This document shows, in pieces, positions 35,503 through 43,706 of a DNA stretch of 64,000 nt (within the stretch, counting starts at the first letter, position 1; every line of letters starts with the position of its first letter). The stretch comes from Brevipalpus yothersi. Lineage: Eukaryota; Arthropoda; Arachnida; Trombidiformes; Tenuipalpidae. The DNA lies in contig QZCP01000004.1 of assembly GCA_003956705.1 (NCBI GenBank), positions 1-64,000 on the forward strand, read 5' to 3'. Below the pieces are notes generated by a model. The model saw only the letters and a list, made by a program, of their open reading frames with translations. It made no database searches and had not been told where the DNA came from. The translations under genes were made by a program, and so were the position numbers.

Positions 35503-38500
35503 ATGGGTCAGAAAAAATTTGGAAGGAAAAGGACAAGTGGATCGCAGTCAAAGAGCAAGAGAACAGTGGAGCGTTCGAACAAGCCGGAAGTCCATGGAAG
35601 AAAAGTAGCGGGAAAAAGTTCAGAAAGTAAGTCTTTGGGTAAGCTCAAACTATTTCATATCAATTTAAATTGCAACAATCTCGCGCTGATGGAATCATTA
35701 GATAGGGTGAATGCGGAAGAATGTTGGGTTCTAGGTATGGCTGAATGCACAGGGGATGCACTGAGAGCTGTGGCAATGGCACCGAATAGATTCGTGGCAG
35801 GGAATGGTCGAGTTAGTTTAGCCTCGAACCTGAAAGGTTGGAAAGTGGTCGCAGTGCCAGAAGGCAAGGATATCATAGCGATGAGCGGTCATCATTGGGG
35901 GAGAAGAATAGGCATAATAGAGGTTTACTACCGGCCGTGGGTAGATAAAATGGGTGCGACGATTGATATGGTAGATCAGATAATGCGTGACTGTCTTAAA
36001 GGTCATGAAACCTTCATTATGGGCGACTTTAACACAGAACATCAGTTCTGGTCACCGAAAAAGGATAGACGTTCGGCCGAAAAACTGGTGAGCCTCGTTG
36101 GGAAGTGGAAATTGAGGGTTCTAAATCTTCCCACAATCGACAACTACTCATACAAAGGACCGACTGGTCACGTGTCGTGGATAGATTTAATTCTGGGACC
36201 GTATAAATTGGAGTCTGAGAGATTTTCGTACAAATTAGTAGATATCAGAGGAAGTGATCATAGAATGATCGTGGTAGAGATGGAAATGGAGAAGGTGAAG
36301 GAGAGCGACAAAGGCAGTAGAATAGATAGAATTAGACTTAGATCTATGATCAGAGCCAATAAATTCAAGTTAGGAGATTTATCAGACAGAACCTCGGTAG
36401 AGGATAACTATCAAAGAATGTTAGCGCACGTCACCAACATCACAGCGAGATGTGAGAAGAATGTGAAAGGTAGAAGTAAAATTGTTTTAGACGAGTTGGC
36501 AAAAGTGAGAAGAAATCTACGCAGAAAAATCAAGAGATTTAAGGTTAAAAGTGCCGAGAGTGAGGAAGTGCTTGCAGATCTGAATCGCGATTGGGAGAAT
36601 TGTTTAATACAACTTGCCATAGAACACAAAAAAACTGAATCAAATGCACGAGAAAGGCTGATAAGCGGTAAGCTCTCGGATTGGGAGGCTGCAGATCTGG
36701 CCTTAGGAAAAGAGTGGAGAGCACTTAGAGGAGACATGAGAAAAGATGATCCACAATTGTTAAGAGAGGATGCAGAGAAATTCATAGCGGGGTTCGATTA
36801 CCAGATGCCATCAAGAATGGAGGATGGAAATAAGTGTCGCCTGGAGGCAAATTGGCTGAGCAAGTCAGAGTGGAGGAAAGTGTGGAGAAAAGTGGGAAAG
36901 AAAGTGTGTCAATATGGGGAATTTTTGGATGCCAAATCCTTCAGTGTATTTTTAGAGCTTGACGAGAGTTTTGAGACTTTCTTTAAATTCTGTTTACTTA
37001 ATGGATTGCTTCCCTATGGAGCGTTCTTCAGTAAAATAACGCTTATTGAAAAGGCCAATGGCAGGCAAGTGCGACCGATAGCAATCATGAATCCGGTCGG
37101 GAGGACAATTGACTGCTGCCTGATGACATTAGTGGAGAGAAATAGCAGAATCACTTGGCTATATAATCAGTGGGGTTTCTCGGCGGAAAAAGGGTCTTTC
37201 GGACTGTTCAACAGACTTTTAAGCATAATTGGAGATAGCAAACAAACCAGAGCAAGCTTTGTTAGAATACTCATATCCTGTGACATTTCGAATGCATTTG
37301 AGAATTTTTCGATCGTCAAATGCTGCGAGAAATTAGGAGAACTTGGGATAGAAGAGGCAATAATAAGAATGTATGAGAGAATGATGACGACCAGGGTCAG
37401 TTTCATCAAAGATGAAGATGGCAGGTTCAAATACAAAACATACGACAGAGGATCTAACCAAGGTGGCATTTCGAGTCCCTGGCTATTTAATGTAGCCACA
37501 AAAGACATCGATATCAGTAGCTGTGACGGACACGAAGTAGAAATGCTGAAATATGCTGACGACGCGCTCATCTGTGTAAAACGTATTGAGATACCGAAGT
37601 TTCTAACGAGAACAAAAGAGGAATTTGAGGAATTCTTGAAACGTCTGAATGAACTAGTAGTTAAAATAGTGGATAATCTTGATCAGCAATATAAAAAAGT
37701 AGGTCTCAGTCTTAATAGAGATAAAACGAGCCACTGTTTCATCACCAACAATCGAAGAATCGCTTCGTTTCTTCCGGAAGGTTCTGTGAAAGTTCTGGGT
37801 TTCAATGTGAGTGAAGGATTGTTAGGGAAGCAGCTCGAGAAAGACACGATCAAAAAAATTGGGGAAATCAGTGCTCTTTTCATGAAAAAAAGAATCTTCT
37901 TGAGAGATATACCACTGCGTGTGATCAGAAATCTGTACTCTTCACTGGTAGATTGTTACATCAGGTACTTTGCTCCGATGTTAACGATGTGCGGTAATCT
38001 ACAGAGTATTGAGGTTTTATGCAATAACATCATCCGAATGTTATTCTCAGCAGCCAGAGGTTCGAACGCGGACACACTGAGATGGATTCTTCGGCTCCGA
38101 AATGCTAAAAGTGTAGCCTACAATGCCTGGTTAGGAGGTTTGAGGAAAGAGAATGTAGCGATGAAGGATGATAGCGCTTGGCCATCATGGACAAGAATTT
38201 GCGTACCAATGATTGAGGATCCGGGAAAGATTAGAGGTCCTCCAGCGGTTGTGAAAAGAGAGTACAAAAAATACAGTGATGAAATAAGAAGCGGGGTGAT
38301 CTCGGTCGGGTTCAGGAGGTTGCAAGATAGAATCTGGTTCGCGATCAGATGTAGCTTCAAAGACGATACAGAGACAATCTTCTGTGAGTACATGATGAAA
38401 AATGAGGCTGTGAATCACATAGCGAGTATAGCGTTAATCGACTATCTAAATAGTAGGGGCATAATTGATAAAAATAGCAAGGATGTCGTCCTATTAAATG

Positions 38501-39291
38501 TGCCTCAAGGTGTGATCCTAGACTGGTACAAGCGTCCCAAAGGTCCCAACTATATGAGAATGATTCTGTCGTCATATAACGCGATCTGGAGGTTAGTGGA
38601 GGATGCTGAATTGCTAGATTTGCCATGGTCACCGGATACGTGCGGCCGACCGAATTGGCTGAGGGCTACATATGAATATATTGAAGGAATAGCAAGCGAC
38701 AACACATCAGGAACGGGATTGAGAAAAGAACTCAAGGAATGGACGAATTTACAAGTAGAAACAGAACACATCGCGATGCTGACAGGTTCATGGTACACAT
38801 GGACAAATAGGAGAGCATGTGTATGTGGAAACAAATTATCCTCATTCCATCTAATTTGGGATTGCAAAATTCTCGAGAGATTGCGCCCACTTTGGATCCT
38901 AAAGCATGAAAGAATGGGCACCCAAGAGTTGATCAGAAGAGCTAATTCAAGACAGGAATTAAGGGAACTAGGCTATTTCTTTGAGAAAATGTTGGGAAGG
39001 AATATGATCAGCAGACCTATCCTGAGGTTTGACCCGAGCATAGAAGAAATCAGACTGGGATGTGAGCGTAGTGTATATTGCGTGCCAAAGGAAAGAGAGA
39101 TTGAGGTGACAGATCGTAATCACGGAGAAAAAAGGAAGACGAACAAATTCTTACAAATGAAAGAGTTACAAAGATCGAAAAAACAAAGACTGGAGGATAA
39201 ATATTGGGATTTATTGAGAATTGAGAGAGAACACAGTTACAGTGGGCATGGTGCTAAATTGTCAGGTACAATTATAGAGAGAGTAGAATAG
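35503..39291 (+). CDS. Non-LTR retrotransposon polyprotein (AP-endonuclease + reverse transcriptase)
   Basis: A 1262-residue ORF with no stop or frameshift. From the ATG at 35503 it begins with a very basic Ser/Lys/Arg segment. Residues about 47-255 are an exonuclease/endonuclease/phosphatase domain: FIMGDFNTEHQFW (GDFN at 174-177), SWIDLIL (about 225) and the GSDH motif (S251-D252-H253). The reverse transcriptase follows: RPIAIMNPVGRTID, ISCDISNAFENFS, SNQGGISSPWLFN, and the catalytic YADD at 684-687. A C-terminal zinc knuckle C-x-C-x7-H-x4-C is at residues 1106-1121. No ORF1 lies upstream. Such an endonuclease-RT-knuckle order is seen in R1/I/Jockey-like LINEs, which usually also have a gag-like ORF1; single-ORF RTE elements usually lack the knuckle. 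Clade not assigned. All key residues are present, so this copy could be recent. Confidence 0.92.
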   Translation: MGQKKFGRKRTSGSQSKSKRTVERSNKPEVHGRKVAGKSSESKSLGKLKLFHINLNCNNLALMESLDRVNAEECWVLGMAECTGDALRAVAMAPNRFVAGNGRVSLASNLKGWKVVAVPEGKDIIAMSGHHWGRRIGIIEVYYRPWVDKMGATIDMVDQIMRDCLKGHETFIMGDFNTEHQFWSPKKDRRSAEKLVSLVGKWKLRVLNLPTIDNYSYKGPTGHVSWIDLILGPYKLESERFSYKLVDIRGSDHRMIVVEMEMEKVKESDKGSRIDRIRLRSMIRANKFKLGDLSDRTSVEDNYQRMLAHVTNITARCEKNVKGRSKIVLDELAKVRRNLRRKIKRFKVKSAESEEVLADLNRDWENCLIQLAIEHKKTESNARERLISGKLSDWEAADLALGKEWRALRGDMRKDDPQLLREDAEKFIAGFDYQMPSRMEDGNKCRLEANWLSKSEWRKVWRKVGKKVCQYGEFLDAKSFSVFLELDESFETFFKFCLLNGLLPYGAFFSKITLIEKANGRQVRPIAIMNPVGRTIDCCLMTLVERNSRITWLYNQWGFSAEKGSFGLFNRLLSIIGDSKQTRASFVRILISCDISNAFENFSIVKCCEKLGELGIEEAIIRMYERMMTTRVSFIKDEDGRFKYKTYDRGSNQGGISSPWLFNVATKDIDISSCDGHEVEMLKYADDALICVKRIEIPKFLTRTKEEFEEFLKRLNELVVKIVDNLDQQYKKVGLSLNRDKTSHCFITNNRRIASFLPEGSVKVLGFNVSEGLLGKQLEKDTIKKIGEISALFMKKRIFLRDIPLRVIRNLYSSLVDCYIRYFAPMLTMCGNLQSIEVLCNNIIRMLFSAARGSNADTLRWILRLRNAKSVAYNAWLGGLRKENVAMKDDSAWPSWTRICVPMIEDPGKIRGPPAVVKREYKKYSDEIRSGVISVGFRRLQDRIWFAIRCSFKDDTETIFCEYMMKNEAVNHIASIALIDYLNSRGIIDKNSKDVVLLNVPQGVILDWYKRPKGPNYMRMILSSYNAIWRLVEDAELLDLPWSPDTCGRPNWLRATYEYIEGIASDNTSGTGLRKELKEWTNLQVETEHIAMLTGSWYTWTNRRACVCGNKLSSFHLIWDCKILERLRPLWILKHERMGTQELIRRANSRQELRELGYFFEKMLGRNMISRPILRFDPSIEEIRLGCERSVYCVPKEREIEVTDRNHGEKRKTNKFLQMKELQRSKKQRLEDKYWDLLRIEREHSYSGHGAKLSGTIIERVE

Positions 39292-39435
39292 ATAGAAAAA
39301 GCGATTAAAGGATTAGTAGATGGGGGAGTAAAATTGTAGAAGCATCGGCAGCGAGTTAAATGTTGGATTGTCAACACCGAATCCGGTACAAACAAAAAAT
39401 AGCATGGCTGATGGGTACGATTAGATAGAAGCAAG

Positions 39436-40194
39436 TTAGGCTGACCAAAAATGATATGAGATGTCAGAGACTTCGGATAGAGCGTCATCCAGATCGAGCG
39501 GCAATAGATCAGGCTGGGGTAAGTCGGCTGATGAAGCTGGAGAGAGTGGTGGAGGAGTCGGAGTATGCAACTCAATGTCTTGCTCAGAAGCTGGACGCTC
39601 GAGGTCGAGTAACGATTGAGGAGAGGCTGATGAGGAAGTGACATCCCAGTCGGGCAGTTCTAGATCAGGTAGAGGTGCGAGGTGCTCCTCAGGTTGAAGG
39701 TTGAGTGGTACAAGATGAGGAAGATCGGGAATGACCATTCGTGGATAGAGACTCTGATACCATCGAAATCGATTGGAGAAAGAGCGAAGACAGGTACGTG
39801 TAGCTAGGGTATCGGTAGGTATTAGGGGGATACATTTTGCGCGATGAAAATGTTCACAAAAGGCGTCAACCCCAGCGTAGGTCTTGTAACAGAGAATACA
39901 GTAGAGATACGTGTGGAGATGGTGGGTCACGCTTGAATACATCTCGATGGGCGAATATAAACGAGTAATATGAACTCGAAAAATTCTCCAATCAAACAGC
40001 AAGGGCAGATATGAGGGCTGATTTTGCAGAAAATCAGTTACGTATGCCTCCAAATCAGGAATATCATGTAGATGAGTTTCATCAGCACAAGCATATTCGA
40101 GTCGACCCAACACATTATCATATTTAACCTCATGTAATAATGAATACATATGACGAGAAAAATCCAAACATAGCTGCTTTGATAAGATAGCCAT
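39436..40194 (-). CDS. Unrecognised zinc-finger protein with acidic Leu/Pro/Ser tail
   Basis: A 252-residue open frame from the ATG at 40194 to a stop at 39436. The first third (MAILSKQLCLDFSRHMYSLL) is unrecognised. The middle holds one finger-like motif C-x2-C-x12-H-x5-C (ILCYKTYAGVDAFCEHFHRA), resembling a C2H2/C2HC finger. The C-terminal third is rich in Leu, Pro, Asp and Ser (LPDLELPDWD, LLPLDLDDALSEVSD), like an acidic activation region. A TTTTTTAG sits two bases before the ATG and could be a splice acceptor for an upstream non-coding exon. Its stop lies 144 bases beyond the LINE stop, on the opposite strand, so it might overlap the LINE 3' region. No family recognised. Confidence 0.5.
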   Translation of the reverse strand: MAILSKQLCLDFSRHMYSLLHEVKYDNVLGRLEYACADETHLHDIPDLEAYVTDFLQNQPSYLPLLFDWRIFRVHITRLYSPIEMYSSVTHHLHTYLYCILCYKTYAGVDAFCEHFHRAKCIPLIPTDTLATRTCLRSFSNRFRWYQSLYPRMVIPDLPHLVPLNLQPEEHLAPLPDLELPDWDVTSSSASPQSLLDLERPASEQDIELHTPTPPPLSPASSADLPQPDLLPLDLDDALSEVSDISYHFWSA

Positions 40195-40558
40195 CTCTAA
40201 AAAAGTAAGTAAAAATTGAAAGAGTTTTCTTCGGAAAGTAAGAATTAAGCTGATACAGTTGTGAGAAAATGTAAGCAAGCTCTGAGAGAAAGCTATGAGC
40301 TTTAGCTGCCTTAAATATCATCGATGAGCTCGTGAGCGGGAAAGACCCGTTCTGGGATGAAGATCACGTGAAGTCAGGACGGCCAATCGGGAGACGAGAA
40401 GCGAGGATGAATGTCTTGAAAAGAACGCGAAGGCTTCAAACCCATACGCGGGAATGTGGCTGGACATGAGATCTAGATGGATATAATATTGTTAGAAATG
40501 AATATGATTCACTGACTAGACACTTACCACTTCCTATAGCCATTATCACAGATTAGCA
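40195..40558. other. Spacer between two minus-strand ORFs of the island
   Basis: About 360 bases. 40310-40470 is clearly more GC-rich than the neighbourhood and contains no frame I can support. It might carry a promoter for the 40194 ORF. Confidence 0.35.
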
Positions 40559-40963
40559 TCAGTTGAGAAGAGGGCGATAATAATATACTTGAGCGTGTGA
40601 ACTATGATAGGTGATAGGCACAAAGTAGGGTGACGAAAGGATGGGTTGCATAAGTCGAAGATTGAGGGTGAAGTCCACATTGAGTGCCGCATCCTCATGA
40701 GCCTGATTGCGTTGACCAAAGGTCCAAGTGGTAGTATAATTGAGCAGTTTGATTGTCACTTGCAGACAACAATCTGTCGACCACCAAACTATAAGAATGA
40801 GAACAAAATAAATGATTGAACGAGTTACATATGATAAATGGTAATCGAACATCTGAGAAACAATGAGAGGAGAGTGAGCTAGGTAGACAGGATGATGGAC
40901 GAAAAACATGATGTATTTTGTGAAACATGAACACTCACAGTTTGTTTGAAGTGTAAGCAACAT
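40559..40963 (-). CDS. Small hydrophobic ORF, membrane or secreted, unrecognised
   Basis: The frame is open from the ATG at 40963 to TGA at 40559 (134 residues unspliced). A consensus donor (GTGAGT, complement of 40933-40938) and a TTATAG acceptor (complement of 40789-40794) define a possible 150-base intron, a multiple of three with no stop, so both forms are open. Spliced, the product is 84 residues: a short hydrophobic start, then WWSTDCCLQVTIKLLNYTTT with an NYT glycosylation site. Unspliced, it also contains a transmembrane-like stretch (SIIYFVLILIVWW). The frame stays hydrophobic upstream of the ATG (KLKLLLFLSIYSF), so a longer signal sequence could come from an unseen exon. No family recognised. 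Confidence 0.3.
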   Translation of the reverse strand: MLLTLQTNCECSCFTKYIMFFVHHPVYLAHSPLIVSQMFDYHLSYVTRSIIYFVLILIVWWSTDCCLQVTIKLLNYTTTWTFGQRNQAHEDAALNVDFTLNLRLMQPILSSPYFVPITYHSSHAQVYYYRPLLN

Positions 40964-41446
40964 CGTGAACGAGTAAATAGACAAAAATAGTAATAGTTTC
41001 AATTTTAAGAACCAGTCAAATGATCACGACCGAAAGTGATTAACTTGTGAAATAAAAAGAAAGAAAACAGCGAGTTTTTATCTTAGCGTCCAATCTTGTG
41101 AGAAGAACATCTATTGACACCTCTTTGATATCTGTGCTTTGTGCGAATTTTTCAAGAATTTGAATCGGCAAAAAATAGCGCGTCAAAAGTAGCGTGGATT
41201 AAAAAGCTATCCTCATTCGCCACTAGCAAGCAAACACAACACACACAGAGTAGCAGCTGGGGGACAAGGTCATTATCACCAGGTTGAGGTTTATGAAAAT
41301 TGATATAGTTATACCAAAAAACCAATCGTGTACTGTATATCAAGTGATCAAGGACTCATAGTGTGCTAGTGTGTCCTTAGTTCCATGAAGAAAGTGACAA
41401 TCTTATCTCTATAGCCTTGGTACAATTTCTGTGAAACTGTGTGAGG
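40964..41446. other. Divergent spacer inside the island
   Basis: About 480 bases between the small minus ORF and the plus-strand BTB-like/zinc-finger ORF. It would hold both promoters. A short CA tract lies at 41234-41249. No gene seen. Confidence 0.4.
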
Positions 41447-42766
41447 ATGTCGGTGACATTTGTTTGTGAAATTTCAGGCTCAAACTCTGAGGATAGACAA
41501 TGCAACGAATTAGTGATCCATTGTGATAATGGAACGAAACTTTACACTGGAACTGCCCTAGGGAAACTCAGTGAAATTCCAGGGGCGATGTCGCTGAGGA
41601 ACCATAATCAGAGTGTTCACCTTCAATTCCAACGAGTAAGAATAGAGATCGTGAATCAGGTAATCCGGATTCTGGAACAAGGATGGTCGGTGATAGAGGA
41701 AGAAGATGTTGAGGAGGTAAAAAGGTGCATACATCTTCTAGGCGGTAGATGTGCGGATGGCAAAAAGGGAACAATCAGAGAGAATTCAATAAGTGTGCAT
41801 AAGGATAGATATTCCAAAGAACTGCTCACATGCATTAGTGGTGGAAATGATTGCATGGAATGCAGCCGAAGATTGTCGCCGCGAGAAGAACAAGAAGACA
41901 ACCCCGCAATGGAAGAGTTAGAAAAGTGCGACTGTGAGGGCTTAGAAAGGAGGCCAACCCTAGATACGGTGGATAAAATTCCGAAGGAAATGATGAATCT
42001 TCGTGGCATCTTTCCGGTGGAGATCGATGAGAACGATCCACTATTGACGGGCACCGTAACCTCAGCTGAGACGAAGGTGAAGGCTTGGCCCGTTGAGAGG
42101 AATCTTCCACCGAAAATCTTTCCATCACAAAAAGTGAGTCTCAGAATTCTACGAGGAATGAAAGACAAAATGATGTACTCGCTAACCGTCCACAACTTAA
42201 GCGTTATCTTCCGTAAATGTCCCAGCAAGGAAACGAGTGGAAAAGGTGGTGTGTTCTGCATCCTATGTGGGGATAGATCGAACAGAAAGGAGGATCTTAT
42301 GTTTCACATACAACGCTATCACACATGTTTCATCTCGCGATGCGGTGAATGCAATGTTACATTTACATGTGAAAGGCAAGAAATTCTTCACAAGCGTAGG
42401 AGACATGAATTACGGGGAACAATTAAACTGATGTGCTCTCGAATTCGCCATGTCTACAATGAGGGTACACGGACAGCGGGTGGAAAGATACAACTCTTGA
42501 AGCCATGCAATTTCATTGTTAGCCTGTGTGAAAAGAGCCGCAAGACGCGTCAAAGCAAAGCTCAGGAAACGGAGAATGAAAATTATGACAAATCCGCGAA
42601 CGAAGAAGATCAAGCGACAATCGAGATTGAGGATGCTGAGCAGATCATAGTTGTTGAATACAATGAATATGATTTTGCTCAGGAAATAGATGACCGCCCG
42701 GAAATGATCACCAACGGTAGCGAGATAAGCCAAGGAGAAAGTGTGGAGAGAGAAGTAAACGTGTGA
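41447..42766 (+). CDS. BTB-like N-terminus plus two C2H2 zinc fingers, intronless
   Basis: A 439-residue frame from the ATG at 41447. The N-terminal 100 residues (ELVIHCDNGTKLYTGTALGK ... QVIRILEQGWSVIEEEDVEE) have the shape and C-terminal helix pattern of a BTB/POZ domain; this is inference from pattern, not a proven match. Two C2H2 fingers follow: C271-x2-C274-x12-H287-x4-H292 and C299-x2-C302-x12-H315-x4-H320. The tail is acidic (TIEIEDAEQIIVVEYNEYDF). A BTB-ZF layout would make it a transcription factor. It has no introns, unlike almost every host gene here, and its G/A-rich coding style resembles the LINE 2 kb upstream. It could be a retrocopy, a domesticated gene or part of a mobile element. 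Confidence 0.6.
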   Translation: MSVTFVCEISGSNSEDRQCNELVIHCDNGTKLYTGTALGKLSEIPGAMSLRNHNQSVHLQFQRVRIEIVNQVIRILEQGWSVIEEEDVEEVKRCIHLLGGRCADGKKGTIRENSISVHKDRYSKELLTCISGGNDCMECSRRLSPREEQEDNPAMEELEKCDCEGLERRPTLDTVDKIPKEMMNLRGIFPVEIDENDPLLTGTVTSAETKVKAWPVERNLPPKIFPSQKVSLRILRGMKDKMMYSLTVHNLSVIFRKCPSKETSGKGGVFCILCGDRSNRKEDLMFHIQRYHTCFISRCGECNVTFTCERQEILHKRRRHELRGTIKLMCSRIRHVYNEGTRTAGGKIQLLKPCNFIVSLCEKSRKTRQSKAQETENENYDKSANEEDQATIEIEDAEQIIVVEYNEYDFAQEIDDRPEMITNGSEISQGESVEREVNV

Positions 42767-43290
42767 ATAAGTGATGTATAAAAAAATGTTTTCGTATAAT
42801 TATGATTCATATCGGAGCTTGAGATCACGCCTTTTTGCGACATATCTTATATGTATTACACTTTTTCAATAATAATCATGAAATCATGTCTTAAAACTAT
42901 AAGAAATTCCGCTGTGGATTCAGGAGCAATCCAGGATCCTCACCCACTTCTAATGCCACCCTTGATTTGTACATATCACAACTAGTCTAGGTACATCGTG
43001 ACGATCATGGAACCCATCAAGCAAGGGGACAAGCAAGTAAATCGGGAAGTATTTCGGTATCGCCTCTAGATAGAATTAGTTCAGTATAATCAGTGACAGT
43101 CCGCGCAAAAAGCATGGCTCAGCCGCAATTTTGCTCGAATTTTTCGGACTAAGTAATAGATGCACACATCTCGGATCTTGGCTAGTGCCACACTCCGGAT
43201 ACACCAATGCTCGTGCTTACCTTAATTGGCAGCTTTGCTCGGCCGTGAGGGAGCCAGCGACGGTGTCGCAGCGAGCGCAATTGTGCATAA
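42767..43290. other. Right end of the island, non-coding
   Basis: About 520 bases. The final 200 (43090-43290) are relatively GC-rich and contain no convincing ORF, tRNA or other RNA gene. Confidence 0.35.
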
Positions 43291-43306
43291 TATCTTGGAT
43301 CATTCA
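43291..43306 (+). repeat. Right copy of 16-bp direct repeat flanking the island
   Basis: TATCTTGGATCATTCA, identical to 35405-35420. Flanking bases differ at both ends, so 16 is the full match length. Confidence 0.5.
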
Positions 43307-43706
43307 CAAGTCACTTTCAATTTGATCAACAGTCAAGTTGGTTAGTGGTAAAAATTATTAGTTTTGATGTAAATCAAATCATGTCCTATCTTTGACTAAT
43401 CTTTGATCAAAACCGATGATCACTTGTGCTTGGATAACGTTTCGTTCTGTTTATGAATGTGTACGTGTGTGAAAAATTTTTTTTTCCGGTAAACACTTCC
43501 ATACATGGCATAGTTGGAATATTTTGGTTTTTTCGAATATTCGTCTCTCTCTTTCGCTATCTTCTGTTGCTAATCGTGTCCACATGATATGTTTTACTAG
43601 TTGATCATCTTCATCATCAATTTTTTTCGTCATCATCGTCATCATCATCATCATCCATTAGTGTGAAACAATAGGCCACTGTGTGCAATTGTCAAAAAAG
43701 GTTTTC
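43307..43706. other. Upstream region of the SLC27 gene
   Basis: About 400 bases expected to carry promoter and 5' UTR. It contains a run of CAT trinucleotides at about 43625-43656. No ORF. Confidence 0.45.

Larger units (their letters stand above)
35421..43290 (+). mobile_element. Putative mobile island: LINE plus zinc-finger ORFs
   Basis: A 7.87-kb block bracketed by a perfect 16-bp direct repeat. It holds four long intronless or nearly intronless ORFs: a LINE polyprotein (+, 35503-39291), a zinc-finger ORF (-, 39436-40194), a small hydrophobic ORF (-, 40559-40963) and a BTB-like/zinc-finger ORF (+, 41447-42766). The + strand of the large ORFs is richer in G and A than the neighbouring genes, and codon choice (GCG, CGG, GGG) looks different. 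No LTRs or terminal inverted repeats are visible, and no clear poly(A) tail precedes the right repeat. It may be one large element or a LINE beside unrelated genes. Only the LINE part is certain. Confidence 0.4.

Noticed and set aside
36411..38921. Several minus-strand ORFs of 90-135 codons inside the LINE
   Set aside because: Shadows of the intact plus-strand LINE frame.
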